This document shows positions 17,597 to 26,224 of a stretch of DNA of 64,000 nucleotides, one piece after another. Within the stretch, counting starts at the first letter, position 1. Every line of letters begins with the position of its first letter. The stretch comes from CAWHPS01 sp963831235 (GTDB lineage: Bacteria > Fibrobacterota > OXYB2-FULL-49-7 > JAEUSG01). The translations under genes and the position numbers were made by a program. The notes under the pieces were generated by a model. That model was not told the origin of the DNA. It did not search any database and saw nothing but the letters and a program-made list of their open reading frames with translations. The stretch lies in NCBI GenBank assembly GCA_963831235.1, contig CAWHPS010000019.1, positions 1 through 64,000 on the forward strand, given 5' to 3'.

Positions 17597-18543
17597 TTTT
17601 TAGGGCGATCCTCTCTTGGAACAAAAAAGCTGATTTCCCTGCCACCCATAATACCCTTTGGCCTGAATATCATAAGTAAGATTAGTCCAAGCGGGGCAAC
17701 AACAAACCGCCAAATCCCAAGGAATCGAAGGATTTCAAGAAGTATTGTCCATATTGAAGCGCCGAGAATGGAACCAATTATAGTCCCGCTTCCGCCCAGA
17801 TAAAGCATAAGAAGAATATCAGTGGATTTGATGATGGAAAATGTCCGTGGGTTTATAAATTGAATAAGATGCGCGAAAAGGCCGCCTGCAATTCCGGCCA
17901 GGAATGCTGAAATTACAAATGCAGCCATCTTTACCTCGCGTGTATTTACTGAAACAAGGTTTGCTGCGATTTCATCATCGCGAACCGCCCTGATTCCCCT
18001 TCCTATGTTGCTGTACACAATATTGCGTACAACCAGAATCGAACCGATTGTGCATGCAGCTACCCAGGAAAGATTGGTATATCGTGGCATGCCGCTGTAC
18101 CCTTGAGGCCCGCCAAACCAAGGAAGATTTTCAAAAATACTCTTCACAATCATAATCAGTGCGAGTGTGATAATTGAAAGATAATCATCACGCGACTTGA
18201 AAGCCGGGATTGATACAAGAAGCCCTGCAATGCCTGCTGCTGTTCCGCCTGCAAGCAGGGATATCGGAAAGCAAAGCGCGCTGTTGTTGACGAATATCAA
18301 TAAAGAAAAGGCTGAAGCACAATAAGCGCCGATTGCCATAAATGCCGCATGGCCCACTGAAAATTCTCCCATGTAACCATTAACCAGGTTTAAACTTACA
18401 GTCAGAATAATATTAATCCCAACATACATTATGATTTGAGCTATGTAAGGGTTCAGAAGATTGAACCTATCGCAAACAAAAGATGCGCATAATATTGCCA
18501 TGTAAACAAGAATGGTTCGCGGGGCACGGAATAAATTCATCAT
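17593..18543 (-). CDS. livM: Branched-chain amino-acid ABC transporter permease LivM
   Basis: 316 residues from the ATG at 18543, which overlaps the livH stop. The frame is open further upstream but those codons lie inside livH. It has about eight to ten membrane helices, the LivM block NLVNGYMGEFSVGHAAFMAIGAY and the ATPase-contact segment RAVRDDEIAANLVSVNTREVK. It forms the transmembrane channel with LivH. Confidence 0.92.
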   Translation of the reverse strand: MMNLFRAPRTILVYMAILCASFVCDRFNLLNPYIAQIIMYVGINIILTVSLNLVNGYMGEFSVGHAAFMAIGAYCASAFSLLIFVNNSALCFPISLLAGGTAAGIAGLLVSIPAFKSRDDYLSIITLALIMIVKSIFENLPWFGGPQGYSGMPRYTNLSWVAACTIGSILVVRNIVYSNIGRGIRAVRDDEIAANLVSVNTREVKMAAFVISAFLAGIAGGLFAHLIQFINPRTFSIIKSTDILLMLYLGGSGTIIGSILGASIWTILLEILRFLGIWRFVVAPLGLILLMIFRPKGIMGGREISFFVPREDRPKK

Positions 18544-19415
18544 ACCTTTTTTTCCATGGGCTGGCCGAAAATCCCCGATGGCTTGAAAAGCAGGATAACA
18601 AGGAGCAGCCCGAAACATATCATGTCTTTGTAGGTTGAAGGCAGCACTGTTGTTGAAAGAATCTCCACAAAACCGAGTATAAAACCGCCCATTACAGCAC
18701 CCTTTATGCTTCCAATTCCGCCAATGACCGCTGAAACAAAGGCCTTCCAGCCGACCATAATCCCCATATAGGGATCAATAATAGGGTAGGCGAGCCCCAC
18801 GAAAATACCGGCAATTGCCGCAAGCCCTGTGCCGATTGCAAAGGTGAGGGATATTATCATGTCAACATTAATCCCAAGGAGGGGGGCTGTTACCTTATCA
18901 AAGGATAATGCCCGCATTGCCATGCCGATACGTGTTTTCTTGACAAATATATCAAGTATTATCATGCATCCGATTGAAACCGAAATAACAATTATCTGAA
19001 TGTTTGATAGCCTACTTCCTGCAACATTGAAGATGTCAACCTTTACGAGCTCGGGAAAGCGCTTGGGCTCGGGGCCCACAAGCGCGAGCGTGAGGGTTTC
19101 AAGCAAAAGCCCAACTGCAAGGGCCGTGATGACCGCGGAAACCCGGGGTGCAGTACGAAGCGGCTTATAGGCTAGCCGCTCAATCAAAACTCCGAATAAG
19201 GCAACGCTCACGAATGTCAAGGGCAGGACAACCATGAGGGGCGCATGGAAAAAGGCTGACCCGATGAACAAGGCAACATAAGAGCCTATCATAAAAATAT
19301 CGCCATGTGCAAAATTAATCAGCCGCAATACCCCGTAAACCATGGAGTATCCCAGGGCTATGAGCGCATAAATGCTGCCTAATTGCAAGGCATTAAAAAT
19401 CTGCTGGGTAATCAA
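18540..19415 (-). CDS. livH: Branched-chain amino-acid ABC transporter permease LivH
   Basis: 291 residues and about eight hydrophobic helices. The N-terminal block is IFNALQLGSIYALIALGYSMVYG, followed by LINFAHGDIFMIGSY, the hallmark of LivH. The coupling segment RIGMAMRALSFDKVTAPLLGIN and the late GWKAFVSAVIGGIGSIKGAV complete the match. It lies 11 bases after the binding-protein gene. Confidence 0.92.
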   Translation of the reverse strand: MITQQIFNALQLGSIYALIALGYSMVYGVLRLINFAHGDIFMIGSYVALFIGSAFFHAPLMVVLPLTFVSVALFGVLIERLAYKPLRTAPRVSAVITALAVGLLLETLTLALVGPEPKRFPELVKVDIFNVAGSRLSNIQIIVISVSIGCMIILDIFVKKTRIGMAMRALSFDKVTAPLLGINVDMIISLTFAIGTGLAAIAGIFVGLAYPIIDPYMGIMVGWKAFVSAVIGGIGSIKGAVMGGFILGFVEILSTTVLPSTYKDMICFGLLLVILLFKPSGIFGQPMEKKV

Positions 19416-19426
19416 TAATGCCCCGT

Positions 19427-20566
19427 TTACATGGGATTGACAGAATCAAAATAGGTGAATCTGTTGTTTTTTATCTGGATCACAACCGCACTTTTCCGAG
19501 GAGACCCGCTTCCTGCTGTGAACTGCATGGTTCCTGTGACCCCAATGTATTGGCTCAGGTTTGCCAGTTGCTCGCGGATTTTATCAGGGGACTTGCTCGA
19601 TGCCTTTTTAATGCTCTCAAAAAGCATCCCAAATGAATCATAGGTCAGGGCCGCAACATCATCGGGCTTTGCGCCATATCTTGATTCATAGTCGGAAATG
19701 AACTTCTTTGCCTTTTCCGTTGCCATGTCGGATGCATAGTGTGTTGTAAAATAGAGTCCTTCAAGAAGGTCTTTCCCGAGTGTAAGAATTTCTTCAGAGC
19801 CCCAGGAATCGCTTCCAACAATTGTGCCGGAATATCCTTGCTGACGCGCCTGTTGAATTTGAAGCGGGACTTCATTGTAGTAATTGGGAAGAAACAGGAT
19901 TTCAGGGACTGCCGCCTTGATTTTCGACAATTGAGCTGTAAAATCCTTGTCTCCAGTGGAATATGATTCAAAGGCAACAACCTCGCCGCCTATTTTTACA
20001 AACTCTTTTTTAAAGACCTCTCCGATTCCCTTATTGTATTCAGACGCCACATCAAAAAGTACCGCGGCCTTTTTAATATTAAGCTTGCCATAAACAAATG
20101 CCGCCACAACAACACCCTGAAAATCATCCGTGAAGCAGGCCCTGTAAACGAACTTCTTGTTTTCCGTGAGCTTGGGGTTGGTTGACCAGGGTGAAATCAT
20201 TAGAAGCCGGCTTGCTTCCGCAATTGTTGCCGATGGAATGGCGTTTCGGCTGGCATTTGGCCCCACCATGGCAACGCAGCCGTTGCTGAATAGTTTCTGT
20301 GTGACTGATGCCGCAGCCTCGGCTTTATCCTCGTTATCCTCAACCAAAAGTTCAACCTTTTGTAGTTTATCGCCTATGATTATTCCGCCCGCAGCATTTA
20401 CTTCATCAACAGCCATTTTCCCTGCATTAACGCATGACTTCCCCACAACAGGAACAGAGCCGGTTAGTTCAGCGTTGACGCCTATTCGAATGGTGTCGCC
20501 TTTGTTACAGTTTAGCACCAACAGCGATAATAAACCTGACAGTATTGAAAATTTGAAGAGTTGCAT
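19427..20566 (-). CDS. livK: Branched-chain amino-acid ABC transporter substrate-binding lipoprotein
   Basis: 379 residues. The signal ends at a cysteine (SLLVLNC), suggesting a lipoprotein. The type I periplasmic binding fold is clear: IRIGVNAELTGSVPVVGKS, VDEVNAAGGI, VAMVGPNASRNAIPSATIAE and FVYRACFTDDFQGVVVAAF. GGAGAAACTG precedes the ATG. It is the first gene of the liv operon, about 40 bases after hemL in the same direction. The true ligand (amino acid, urea, amide or aromatic) cannot be read from sequence alone. Confidence 0.9.
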   Translation of the reverse strand: MQLFKFSILSGLLSLLVLNCNKGDTIRIGVNAELTGSVPVVGKSCVNAGKMAVDEVNAAGGIIIGDKLQKVELLVEDNEDKAEAAASVTQKLFSNGCVAMVGPNASRNAIPSATIAEASRLLMISPWSTNPKLTENKKFVYRACFTDDFQGVVVAAFVYGKLNIKKAAVLFDVASEYNKGIGEVFKKEFVKIGGEVVAFESYSTGDKDFTAQLSKIKAAVPEILFLPNYYNEVPLQIQQARQQGYSGTIVGSDSWGSEEILTLGKDLLEGLYFTTHYASDMATEKAKKFISDYESRYGAKPDDVAALTYDSFGMLFESIKKASSKSPDKIREQLANLSQYIGVTGTMQFTAGSGSPRKSAVVIQIKNNRFTYFDSVNPM

Positions 20567-20605
20567 CAGTTTCTCCTGCTTTTTTGAATATTCTTGATAA
20601 CTAAA

Positions 20606-21886
20606 TTATAAATTTCTCATTACTTTTTTCGCCGCCTCAAGTGTCTTTTCCAAATCTTTCCCCCTATGAGCACTAGATGTAAAACCTGCCTCAAATTGCG
20701 ATGGCGCAAGATAAATTCCAGCCTTCAGCATTCCATGAAAATATTTTTTAAACTTATCAAGGTCAGATGTCTTTGCATCGTCATAATTGTGCACTTGCTT
20801 TGATGTAAAATACATCCCAAACATTGTCCCAATTCCCGTTGCCCGGGCAGATGTTTTGGTTTCGGAAATTATCTTCCCGAGACCCTGAACAAGCTTTGTG
20901 CAGTATTTTTCGGCTTTTTCAAAACTCTTTTCATTTTCCATGACATTAAGCGTGGTAAGCCCTGCTGTAACAGCAACCGGGTTTCCTGAAAGCGTTCCTG
21001 CCTGATAAACCGGCCCCTGTGGCGCAACCATTTCCATTATTTCGCGCCTGCCGCCATAGGCTGCAAGCGGCATTCCGCCTCCAATGACCTTTCCAAGGCA
21101 TGTCAAATCAGGTTTGATTTTGAATAATGACTGTGCTCCGCCTTTTGCCACGCGAAAGCCCGTCATCACTTCGTCAAAAATCAGAACAGCGTTTTCTTTT
21201 GTGCACAACTTACGTAAACCTGAAAGAAATCCCTTGTCCGGCAGCACAAGACCCATGTTTCCAACAACCGGCTCAATGATTATGGCCGCAATTTTGCCTT
21301 TGTATTTCTCGAACATTTTCTCGACTGCCAAAAGATTGTTATATGGCGCCACAAGGGTATGTCTTGTGAAATCTCTTGGAACACCCGGGCTGTCTGGAAG
21401 CCCAAGAGTGCTTACACCCGAGCCGGCTGAAACAAGGAGATAGTCCGCATGGCCATGATAGCACCCTGAAAACTTTATGATCTTATCTCTTCCAGCTGCT
21501 GCGCGTGCAACTCGGATTGCGCTTAAAACAGCTTCAGTGCCTGAACTCACAAAACGCATCATTTCAATTGAAGGATAATACCCCTGCACTTTATACGCAA
21601 GCTCGTTTTCAAGGGGTGTAGGCGCACCGAAGCTCATTCCTTTTGCAGCAGCTTTTGAAACAGCCTCAACCACTTTCGGGTGGGCATGGCCCAGTAGTAA
21701 TGGGCCCCACGAAAGAACGTAGTCAATATAACTGTTGCCGTCAATGTCTGTGATTATGCTGCCTTTGCCTGAGTGTATAAAAGGAGGCGTTGAGCCAACG
21801 CTCTTGAAAGCGCGAACAGGGCTGTTTACACCTCCAGGGAAAAGCCTTTTAGCCTTTTCAAACATTTTTATTGAACTATCAGCCAC
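20606..21886 (-). CDS. hemL: Glutamate-1-semialdehyde 2,1-aminomutase HemL
   Basis: 426 residues from a GTG at 21886. GGAGGT stands five bases upstream, and the resulting N-terminus (ADSSIKMFEKAKRLFPGGVNSPVRAF) has the family length. The frame stays open to 21946 but the added residues fit nothing. It is a PLP enzyme that makes 5-aminolevulinate. Evidence includes SSGTEAVLSAIRVARAAAGRDKIIKF, GCYHGHADYLL, LIFDEVMTGFR, and the PLP lysine in LTCLGKVIGGGMPLAAYGG. It is the entry step of the C5 heme route and lies beside ahb genes and hemB. Confidence 0.95.
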   Translation of the reverse strand: MADSSIKMFEKAKRLFPGGVNSPVRAFKSVGSTPPFIHSGKGSIITDIDGNSYIDYVLSWGPLLLGHAHPKVVEAVSKAAAKGMSFGAPTPLENELAYKVQGYYPSIEMMRFVSSGTEAVLSAIRVARAAAGRDKIIKFSGCYHGHADYLLVSAGSGVSTLGLPDSPGVPRDFTRHTLVAPYNNLLAVEKMFEKYKGKIAAIIIEPVVGNMGLVLPDKGFLSGLRKLCTKENAVLIFDEVMTGFRVAKGGAQSLFKIKPDLTCLGKVIGGGMPLAAYGGRREIMEMVAPQGPVYQAGTLSGNPVAVTAGLTTLNVMENEKSFEKAEKYCTKLVQGLGKIISETKTSARATGIGTMFGMYFTSKQVHNYDDAKTSDLDKFKKYFHGMLKAGIYLAPSQFEAGFTSSAHRGKDLEKTLEAAKKVMRNL

Positions 21887-21953
21887 TTTAGACCTCCATT
21901 TTGGTGATGTAAAAACCCTCATACGCTCATCTTTTACTTTGGCCATTTTTGGT

Positions 21954-22124
21954 CCGGCGGCACGGAGGCCGCCGGCTATTCAATTATGTTTTACTTTATG
22001 TGCGAGGCCAGAGACGGCCTCGCATTCAGCTATCTTTCTTCCCATAATTTTCACCGAGCCGTCTCTGGCTCGGTGTTATCCATACACCAGCCATATGATT
22101 AGCCGGCGGCCTCCGTGCCGCCGG
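21954..22124 (-). repeat. Four-hairpin palindromic element, copy A
   Basis: A 171-base noncoding element of four hairpins: 21954-21975, 22002-22023, 22054-22073 and 22103-22124. Each has an 8 or 7 base-pair GC stem and a six-base loop. The loops of hairpins 1 and 4 (acggag, ctccgt) are complementary, as are those of 2 and 3 (agagac, gtctct), so the whole element is also one nested inverted repeat. A second copy in the opposite orientation lies at 25660-25832. It fills most of the hemL-ahbB gap. See findings. Confidence 0.85.
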
Positions 22125-22212
22125 ACTAATTAAGCGAAGTTCAGAATAACTGTTGCTATATATTGACATCTTATTCAATCAATTTTTGGAAAAAGGGGTA
22201 AGGGGCTTCCAT

Positions 22213-22680
22213 TTATAACCTAAAACTTATCTTTTTAAACTCCCTGGTACTGTATAAAATTTTCATTTGCCTGATTTTAAGTCCATTAAAAAGCAGATCA
22301 AGGGCTTTTTTGCTTTCATCTTTACTTTTTGCATGAAGCATAAAATACAATTTAAACGGCCAGTCCGGATATGCAGGGCGTTCATAACAATGCGTAACAG
22401 CCGGGGTTTTAAGAATACGCTTTATCAGTTTATCAAGCACTGGCTTGTCTGCATCAACTGCGGTCATGGCATTGAATGCATAGCCGGTATTTCTGTGATG
22501 GATGACAACACCGAATCGTCTTATTGCCCCGGATTTCTTTAATGATTTTATTTTCATTGCAACAGTAGCAGGGGAGAGGTCTGATTTTTTCGCAATGGTA
22601 TCGAATGGCCTGGAAATGATTGGAAGATCGCACTGAAGGTTTCTTAAGAATCGCAGCTCTTTTTTTATTTCAGGCTTCAA
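22213..22680 (-). CDS. ahbB: Siroheme decarboxylase subunit AhbB
   Basis: 155 residues of the Lrp/AsnC-like siroheme decarboxylase family: an N-terminal winged helix (SPATVAMKIKSLKKSGAIRRFGVVIHHRNTGY) and an AsnC-like sensor domain with THCYERPAYPDWPFKLYFMLHAKS. The histidine and tyrosine in HCYERP are typical of the catalytic or heme-contact region. It overlaps ahbA by 11 bases. With AhbA it decarboxylates siroheme to 12,18-didecarboxysiroheme. Confidence 0.85.
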   Translation of the reverse strand: MKPEIKKELRFLRNLQCDLPIISRPFDTIAKKSDLSPATVAMKIKSLKKSGAIRRFGVVIHHRNTGYAFNAMTAVDADKPVLDKLIKRILKTPAVTHCYERPAYPDWPFKLYFMLHAKSKDESKKALDLLFNGLKIRQMKILYSTREFKKISFRL

Positions 22681-23119
22681 GCTTGACCCCTATCTTGTAA
22701 ATTTTAAGGGCCGGAAGCTTTAATGTTTTATCAGGCTTTACATCTTTTATTATCCGGTTTAACTGTTTTTCCATTGCAGCCTCGTCAATGGCTGTCAAAG
22801 TAAACCATAGATTGTATTCAGCTTCCCTAAGATAATTATGGGTAACCCCTTTGCATCGGTTGATTATACCGGCTGCCCTGACAATGTTCTTTTTCCCCAC
22901 CTTGAAGGCCACAAGCAGACTTTTAAGTCCGAGACTTTTAGCGTCCCATACCGGCCCGATACGACGGATTAAACCAAGCCTCTTGAGTTTTTTTAGCCTT
23001 GCAATAGTCTCTTTTTCAGTTATACCGGCCATTTTGCCAAGCGCCTGATAAGGCTGTAATGTTATTGGAAATGCAGATTGCGTTAGCCGGAAGAGTTCCC
23101 TGTCTTTTTCATCAATCAT
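22670..23119 (-). CDS. ahbA: Siroheme decarboxylase subunit AhbA
   Basis: 149 residues with a winged helix (TEKETIARLKKLKRLGLIRRIGPVWDAKSLG) and an AsnC-like domain containing THNYLREAEYNLWFTLTA, the counterpart of the AhbB motif. Members of this family were long called transcription regulators (NirD/NirG/NirH/NirL in heme d1 synthesis). Next to AhbB and a radical SAM heme synthase the decarboxylase role is far more likely. Its start overlaps the end of ahbD by eight bases. Confidence 0.85.
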   Translation of the reverse strand: MIDEKDRELFRLTQSAFPITLQPYQALGKMAGITEKETIARLKKLKRLGLIRRIGPVWDAKSLGLKSLLVAFKVGKKNIVRAAGIINRCKGVTHNYLREAEYNLWFTLTAIDEAAMEKQLNRIIKDVKPDKTLKLPALKIYKIGVKLEA

Positions 23120-24203
23120 TTTTTGCTGCCCTTGGATGATACAGGCAGTTGGGCTCTTCTTCCATATAATCGCCCTTCATGCTTAGTGCACGGGCACGGC
23201 AGCCGCCGCAGACCTGCCAGAAACCGCATTCACCGCATTTGCCTTTGTAACTTTTTTTGTCCCGCATTGATAAAAACAGGGGAGAGGTGTCCCAGATTTT
23301 CTTAAAATCAAAATTCACAGCCCTTACATCTCCGGCCTTTTCCTCAAGAAAACCGCATATTTGTACCTGGCCCACATGGGAAATAAAAACAAACCCCAGG
23401 CCTCCAAGGCAGCCGCGGCTTAAGAAATCCATGCCATGCCCTTGATGGCCTTTGTCTAGGCTTTGCTCGTGAGGGTGGTTATTAGGTTTGTAAAGCTTCT
23501 TTTCCCGGATGATTCTGTGAAAGTGCGGGGCGCAGGTGGGCTTGAATGGTATCGGCGTCCGGGCCTGCTCGTCTGCAATCCAGCCGAGGATTGCTTCATA
23601 CTTTTCCGGATCAAGCATCTCGTTTTCCAATTCCTGCCCGCGTCCAACCGGCACAAGCATGAACGGATGAAATGCCGACGCTCCGATGTCAACAGCCAGC
23701 TTAAGGATAGCGGGAAGATCATCAACATTTATTTTTGAGACTGTTGTATTTATCTGAAATTGCAGTCCGGCCTTTAACGCGACTTCAGCTGCTTTGAGCG
23801 CGGTTTCAAAAGCTCCCGGCACATTTCTGAAACAGTCGTGGGTTTCAGCAGTTGAACCATCAATGCTTAAAGATATCCTTTTTATACCGCACTCCTTAAA
23901 CCTTTGCGCTATTTCCGGTGTAAGCCCGATTCCGCATGTTGCAAGCGCCATCTTAAGCCCAAGCTTATTCCCATAAGCTGCAAGCTCAAAGATATCCGGC
24001 CGCATAAGAGGTTCACCTCCGGTAAGTATAATGATTGGCTTGGAAAATGACGCTATGTTATCGAGTAGCTTTTTCCCCTCCTCTGTGGAGAGTTCATTTT
24101 CATAAGGTATATCTTTTGCTGAAGCACGGCAGTGGCTGCACCGAAGCGCGCATCTCCGCGTTGTTTCCCATGCAACCAATTGTGGTACGTAAACACTATT
24201 CAT
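23112..24203 (-). CDS. ahbD: Radical SAM heme synthase AhbD
   Basis: 363 residues. A radical SAM cluster motif CALRCSHCRAS sits near residue 18-28, followed by LTGGEPLMRPDI. A C-terminal SPASM-type cysteine set (GCLGGLG, CGFLEE, CGECGFWQVCGGCRARA, CLYHP) binds an additional cluster. The opening PQLVAWETTRRCALRCSHCRA matches AhbD, which converts iron-coproporphyrin III propionates to the vinyl groups of heme b. AhbC, the preceding radical SAM step, is not in the window, so a mix-up between the two is possible but less likely. It overlaps ahbA. Confidence 0.83.
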   Translation of the reverse strand: MNSVYVPQLVAWETTRRCALRCSHCRASAKDIPYENELSTEEGKKLLDNIASFSKPIIILTGGEPLMRPDIFELAAYGNKLGLKMALATCGIGLTPEIAQRFKECGIKRISLSIDGSTAETHDCFRNVPGAFETALKAAEVALKAGLQFQINTTVSKINVDDLPAILKLAVDIGASAFHPFMLVPVGRGQELENEMLDPEKYEAILGWIADEQARTPIPFKPTCAPHFHRIIREKKLYKPNNHPHEQSLDKGHQGHGMDFLSRGCLGGLGFVFISHVGQVQICGFLEEKAGDVRAVNFDFKKIWDTSPLFLSMRDKKSYKGKCGECGFWQVCGGCRARALSMKGDYMEEEPNCLYHPRAAKND

Positions 24204-24247
24204 AGTATCTCTTCGTATAACTATAATGGCTCTTGTCTTTGGTACAA

Positions 24248-24300
24248 CTTGCCGGTCCCTGAGTGTCCGCCGAAGGCGGATGTATCGAAGGGCCGGTAAG
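24248..24300. repeat. Nested hairpin between hemB and ahbD
   Basis: The outer stem pairs cttgccggtccct (24248-24260) with agggccggtaag to 24300, using two G-T wobbles. An inner stem tccgcc/ggcgga occupies 24266-24280. The core resembles the dispersed ccctgag...cgaaggg palindromes found in many environmental genomes. It could attenuate or process the transcript between hemB and ahbD. Confidence 0.55.
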
Positions 24301-24302
24301 CA

Positions 24303-25280
24303 TTATTCTTTTTTGAGCCATTTAGCTGCTTCCTCTGCAAAGTAGGTGATGATGATATCAGCTCCGGCCCTTTTTATTGAGACAAGTGTTTCCATCATTG
24401 CAGCAGTACGATTAATAAGTCCCGCCTTTGCGCCATTAATAATAAGAGAATACTCGCCGCTTACATTATATGCCGCAACAGGTACATTTACAGATGCCCT
24501 TACTTTTGCGATTATATCCAAATATGCTAATGCGGGTTTTACCATTATGATGTCTGCTCCCTCATCAACATCAGATACAGCTTCTTTGACCGCTTCCCGT
24601 GAATTGGCAAAGTCCATCTGATGGTCCCTGCGATGTTCCTTGAAATGGCCGGAACCGGCTGCTTCACGGAACGGCCCATAAAAGGCTGAAGCGTATTTGG
24701 CGGAATACGACATGATAAAACAATCCTTGCGGCCCGCATCATCAAGGCCTTGACGGATAGCGCCTACCATGCCGTCGAACATGCAGGATGGGGCAACGCC
24801 ATGTGCGCCTGCATTTGCCTGAGATACTGCCGTCTTTACAATGAGCGGCAGGCTTGCATCATTGTCAACAACCCCGTTCTTTCTTATACCGCAATGGCCA
24901 TCAGAAGTGTATTCGCAAAGGCATGTGTCGGTAACCACGGTAAGTCTCGGAAACTTTTTTCTAATTGACTGCACTGCCTCCTGAATTATTCCTTTTTCTT
25001 CGTAAGCAGAACAAGCGTCAATGGACTTTTTACTAGGCAGGCCGAACAATAGTATTGTATTGATTCCAAGCGAGATAGGCGTGTTTAGTGAATCCAATAG
25101 CTTATCTATGCTGTATTGATAAATTCCGGGCATGGACTTAATGGGTATTTTTCTTTTTCTGCCTGGAACAACAAAATATGGCTGGATAAATTGTTCCCTG
25201 GAAAGATGAGTTTCGCGGCAAAGGTTTCTTAAGGAATCCGTAAGCCTTATTCTGCGGTGACGTATTGCTGGAAAGCGCAT
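24303..25280 (-). CDS. hemB: Porphobilinogen synthase HemB
   Basis: 325 residues. It has the zinc-binding cysteine loop TDTCLCEYTSDGHCG, Schiff-base lysine segments (SYSAKYASAFYGPFREAAGS and IIMVKPALAYLDII) and the VSGEYSLI motif near the end. It condenses two 5-aminolevulinate molecules. It is the most upstream gene of the minus-strand heme block, so its promoter should lie in the region after 25280. Confidence 0.95.
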   Translation of the reverse strand: MRFPAIRHRRIRLTDSLRNLCRETHLSREQFIQPYFVVPGRKRKIPIKSMPGIYQYSIDKLLDSLNTPISLGINTILLFGLPSKKSIDACSAYEEKGIIQEAVQSIRKKFPRLTVVTDTCLCEYTSDGHCGIRKNGVVDNDASLPLIVKTAVSQANAGAHGVAPSCMFDGMVGAIRQGLDDAGRKDCFIMSYSAKYASAFYGPFREAAGSGHFKEHRRDHQMDFANSREAVKEAVSDVDEGADIIMVKPALAYLDIIAKVRASVNVPVAAYNVSGEYSLIINGAKAGLINRTAAMMETLVSIKRAGADIIITYFAEEAAKWLKKE

Positions 25281-25659
25281 AAATTCCCTTGGTTATTATG
25301 TGAATTATAAGACATTTAATTTAATTAAAAATAGTAATTGTTTGAAATGAAATAAAATTTATTTATGGTTATTGCTGCCTGGATTGTAACTGCTAAACTG
25401 TGAAGTTTTGTGGTCGAGATTAATTTTCATCTGGATGCAAATTCAACAATTACCGCCAGATTTTTTTCCATACGCTTTGGCAATTTCCGCCAAATGATAA
25501 AAAAGATCGTCAGTATAAGAATTCAGGTTCAGAATGGGCTCCCGTCTTATTGCAGGCTTTCCCAGATATGTCGAGATCGGGGATGGCAACGCTGTTGACT
25601 TAAGCTTGATATGTGACAGTTAAGTTATTAAGTTGTCTTTCGGCCTTCCCTAAATTTGT
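25281..25659. other. Noncoding gap upstream of hemB
   Basis: AT-rich sequence with no supported gene. The only frame (25410-25598) has no recognisable motif. It probably includes the hemB promoter. Confidence 0.4.
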
Positions 25660-25832
25660 CCGGCGGCACTGAGGCCGCCGGCTAGTCATATGGTTGGTTC
25701 ATTAATCACACCGAGCCAGAGACGGCTCGGTTAAAAAAAAGGAAAACAACGGTAGCTAAAAGCAAAGCCGTCGCTGGCCTTGCTAACAAAACGAATGAAT
25801 AATTGGTTAGCTGGCGGCCTCCGTGCCGCCAG
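25660..25832 (+). repeat. Four-hairpin palindromic element, copy B
   Basis: A 173-base element homologous to the reverse complement of copy A. Hairpins lie at 25660-25681, 25711-25730, 25761-25784 and 25811-25832. Stem changes are compensatory: hairpin 4 reads ctggcggc/gccgccag where copy A has ccggcggc/gccgccgg. The run tagtcatatgg between hairpins 1 and 2 is also shared. It abuts a transposase remnant. Confidence 0.85.
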
Positions 25833-25862
25833 ACGTCAAGAGCTTTCGGATAATTTTTTCTC

Positions 25863-26044
25863 AATATTTTAAGCTCCACGAATGAAACAGGCTTTCGTTT
25901 AACAGTTTTTGACATAGTAAGATTGTTTAATGGTGTGGAAAAATATGAGGTTTTACAAGACGAAGCAATTACTGCTTTCCCCGCCCAGTTGAATCAATTG
26001 CAAAAACAAGTCCTTGAACTCTTGGAGGTGCCAAGACTATCTTA
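25863..26044 (+). pseudogene. C-terminal remnant of a transposase
   Basis: A plus-strand frame without a start reads ...TNETGFRLTVFDIVRLFN, then GVEKYEVLQDEAITAFP and a leucine-rich QLQKQVLELLEVPRLSYQ before the stop at 26044. The shape (short basic beta segment, then acidic helix at the extreme end) is like the C-terminus of IS4/IS1634-type transposases, but I cannot name the family with confidence. A TAA just upstream (near 25846) and the palindromic element B mark where the rest was lost. Confidence 0.45.
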
Positions 26045-26060
26045 TCAGTAAAATAAAAAA

Positions 26061-26095
26061 CGAACCTCAAAAATTAATTCAAAATTAGAGGTTCG
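26061..26095. terminator. Hairpin after the transposase remnant
   Basis: An eight-base stem cgaacctc/gaggttcg spaced by 19 AT-rich bases. It may be an old IS end or terminator. The bases from here to 26164 hold nothing else recognised. Confidence 0.35.
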
Positions 26096-26224
26096 CGAAG
26101 TACGGAATGTAGGTTATAACTATTCAGTCAAGAAATATCTGCATGAATAATTAAATGCCCATCAATGAAATTACGGGACTGGTTCAATCTGGCCCTACAC
26201 CATGCCGAAAGAAAAGGAATTATC

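Noticed and set aside
22213..23119. Two Lrp/AsnC-type transcription regulators
   Set aside because: Family blocks THCYERP and THNYLREAEYN and the neighbouring radical SAM heme synthase point to siroheme decarboxylase subunits.
25706..25915. Minus-strand 69-codon frame across element B
   Set aside because: It runs through palindromic hairpins and is antisense to a better plus-strand transposase remnant.
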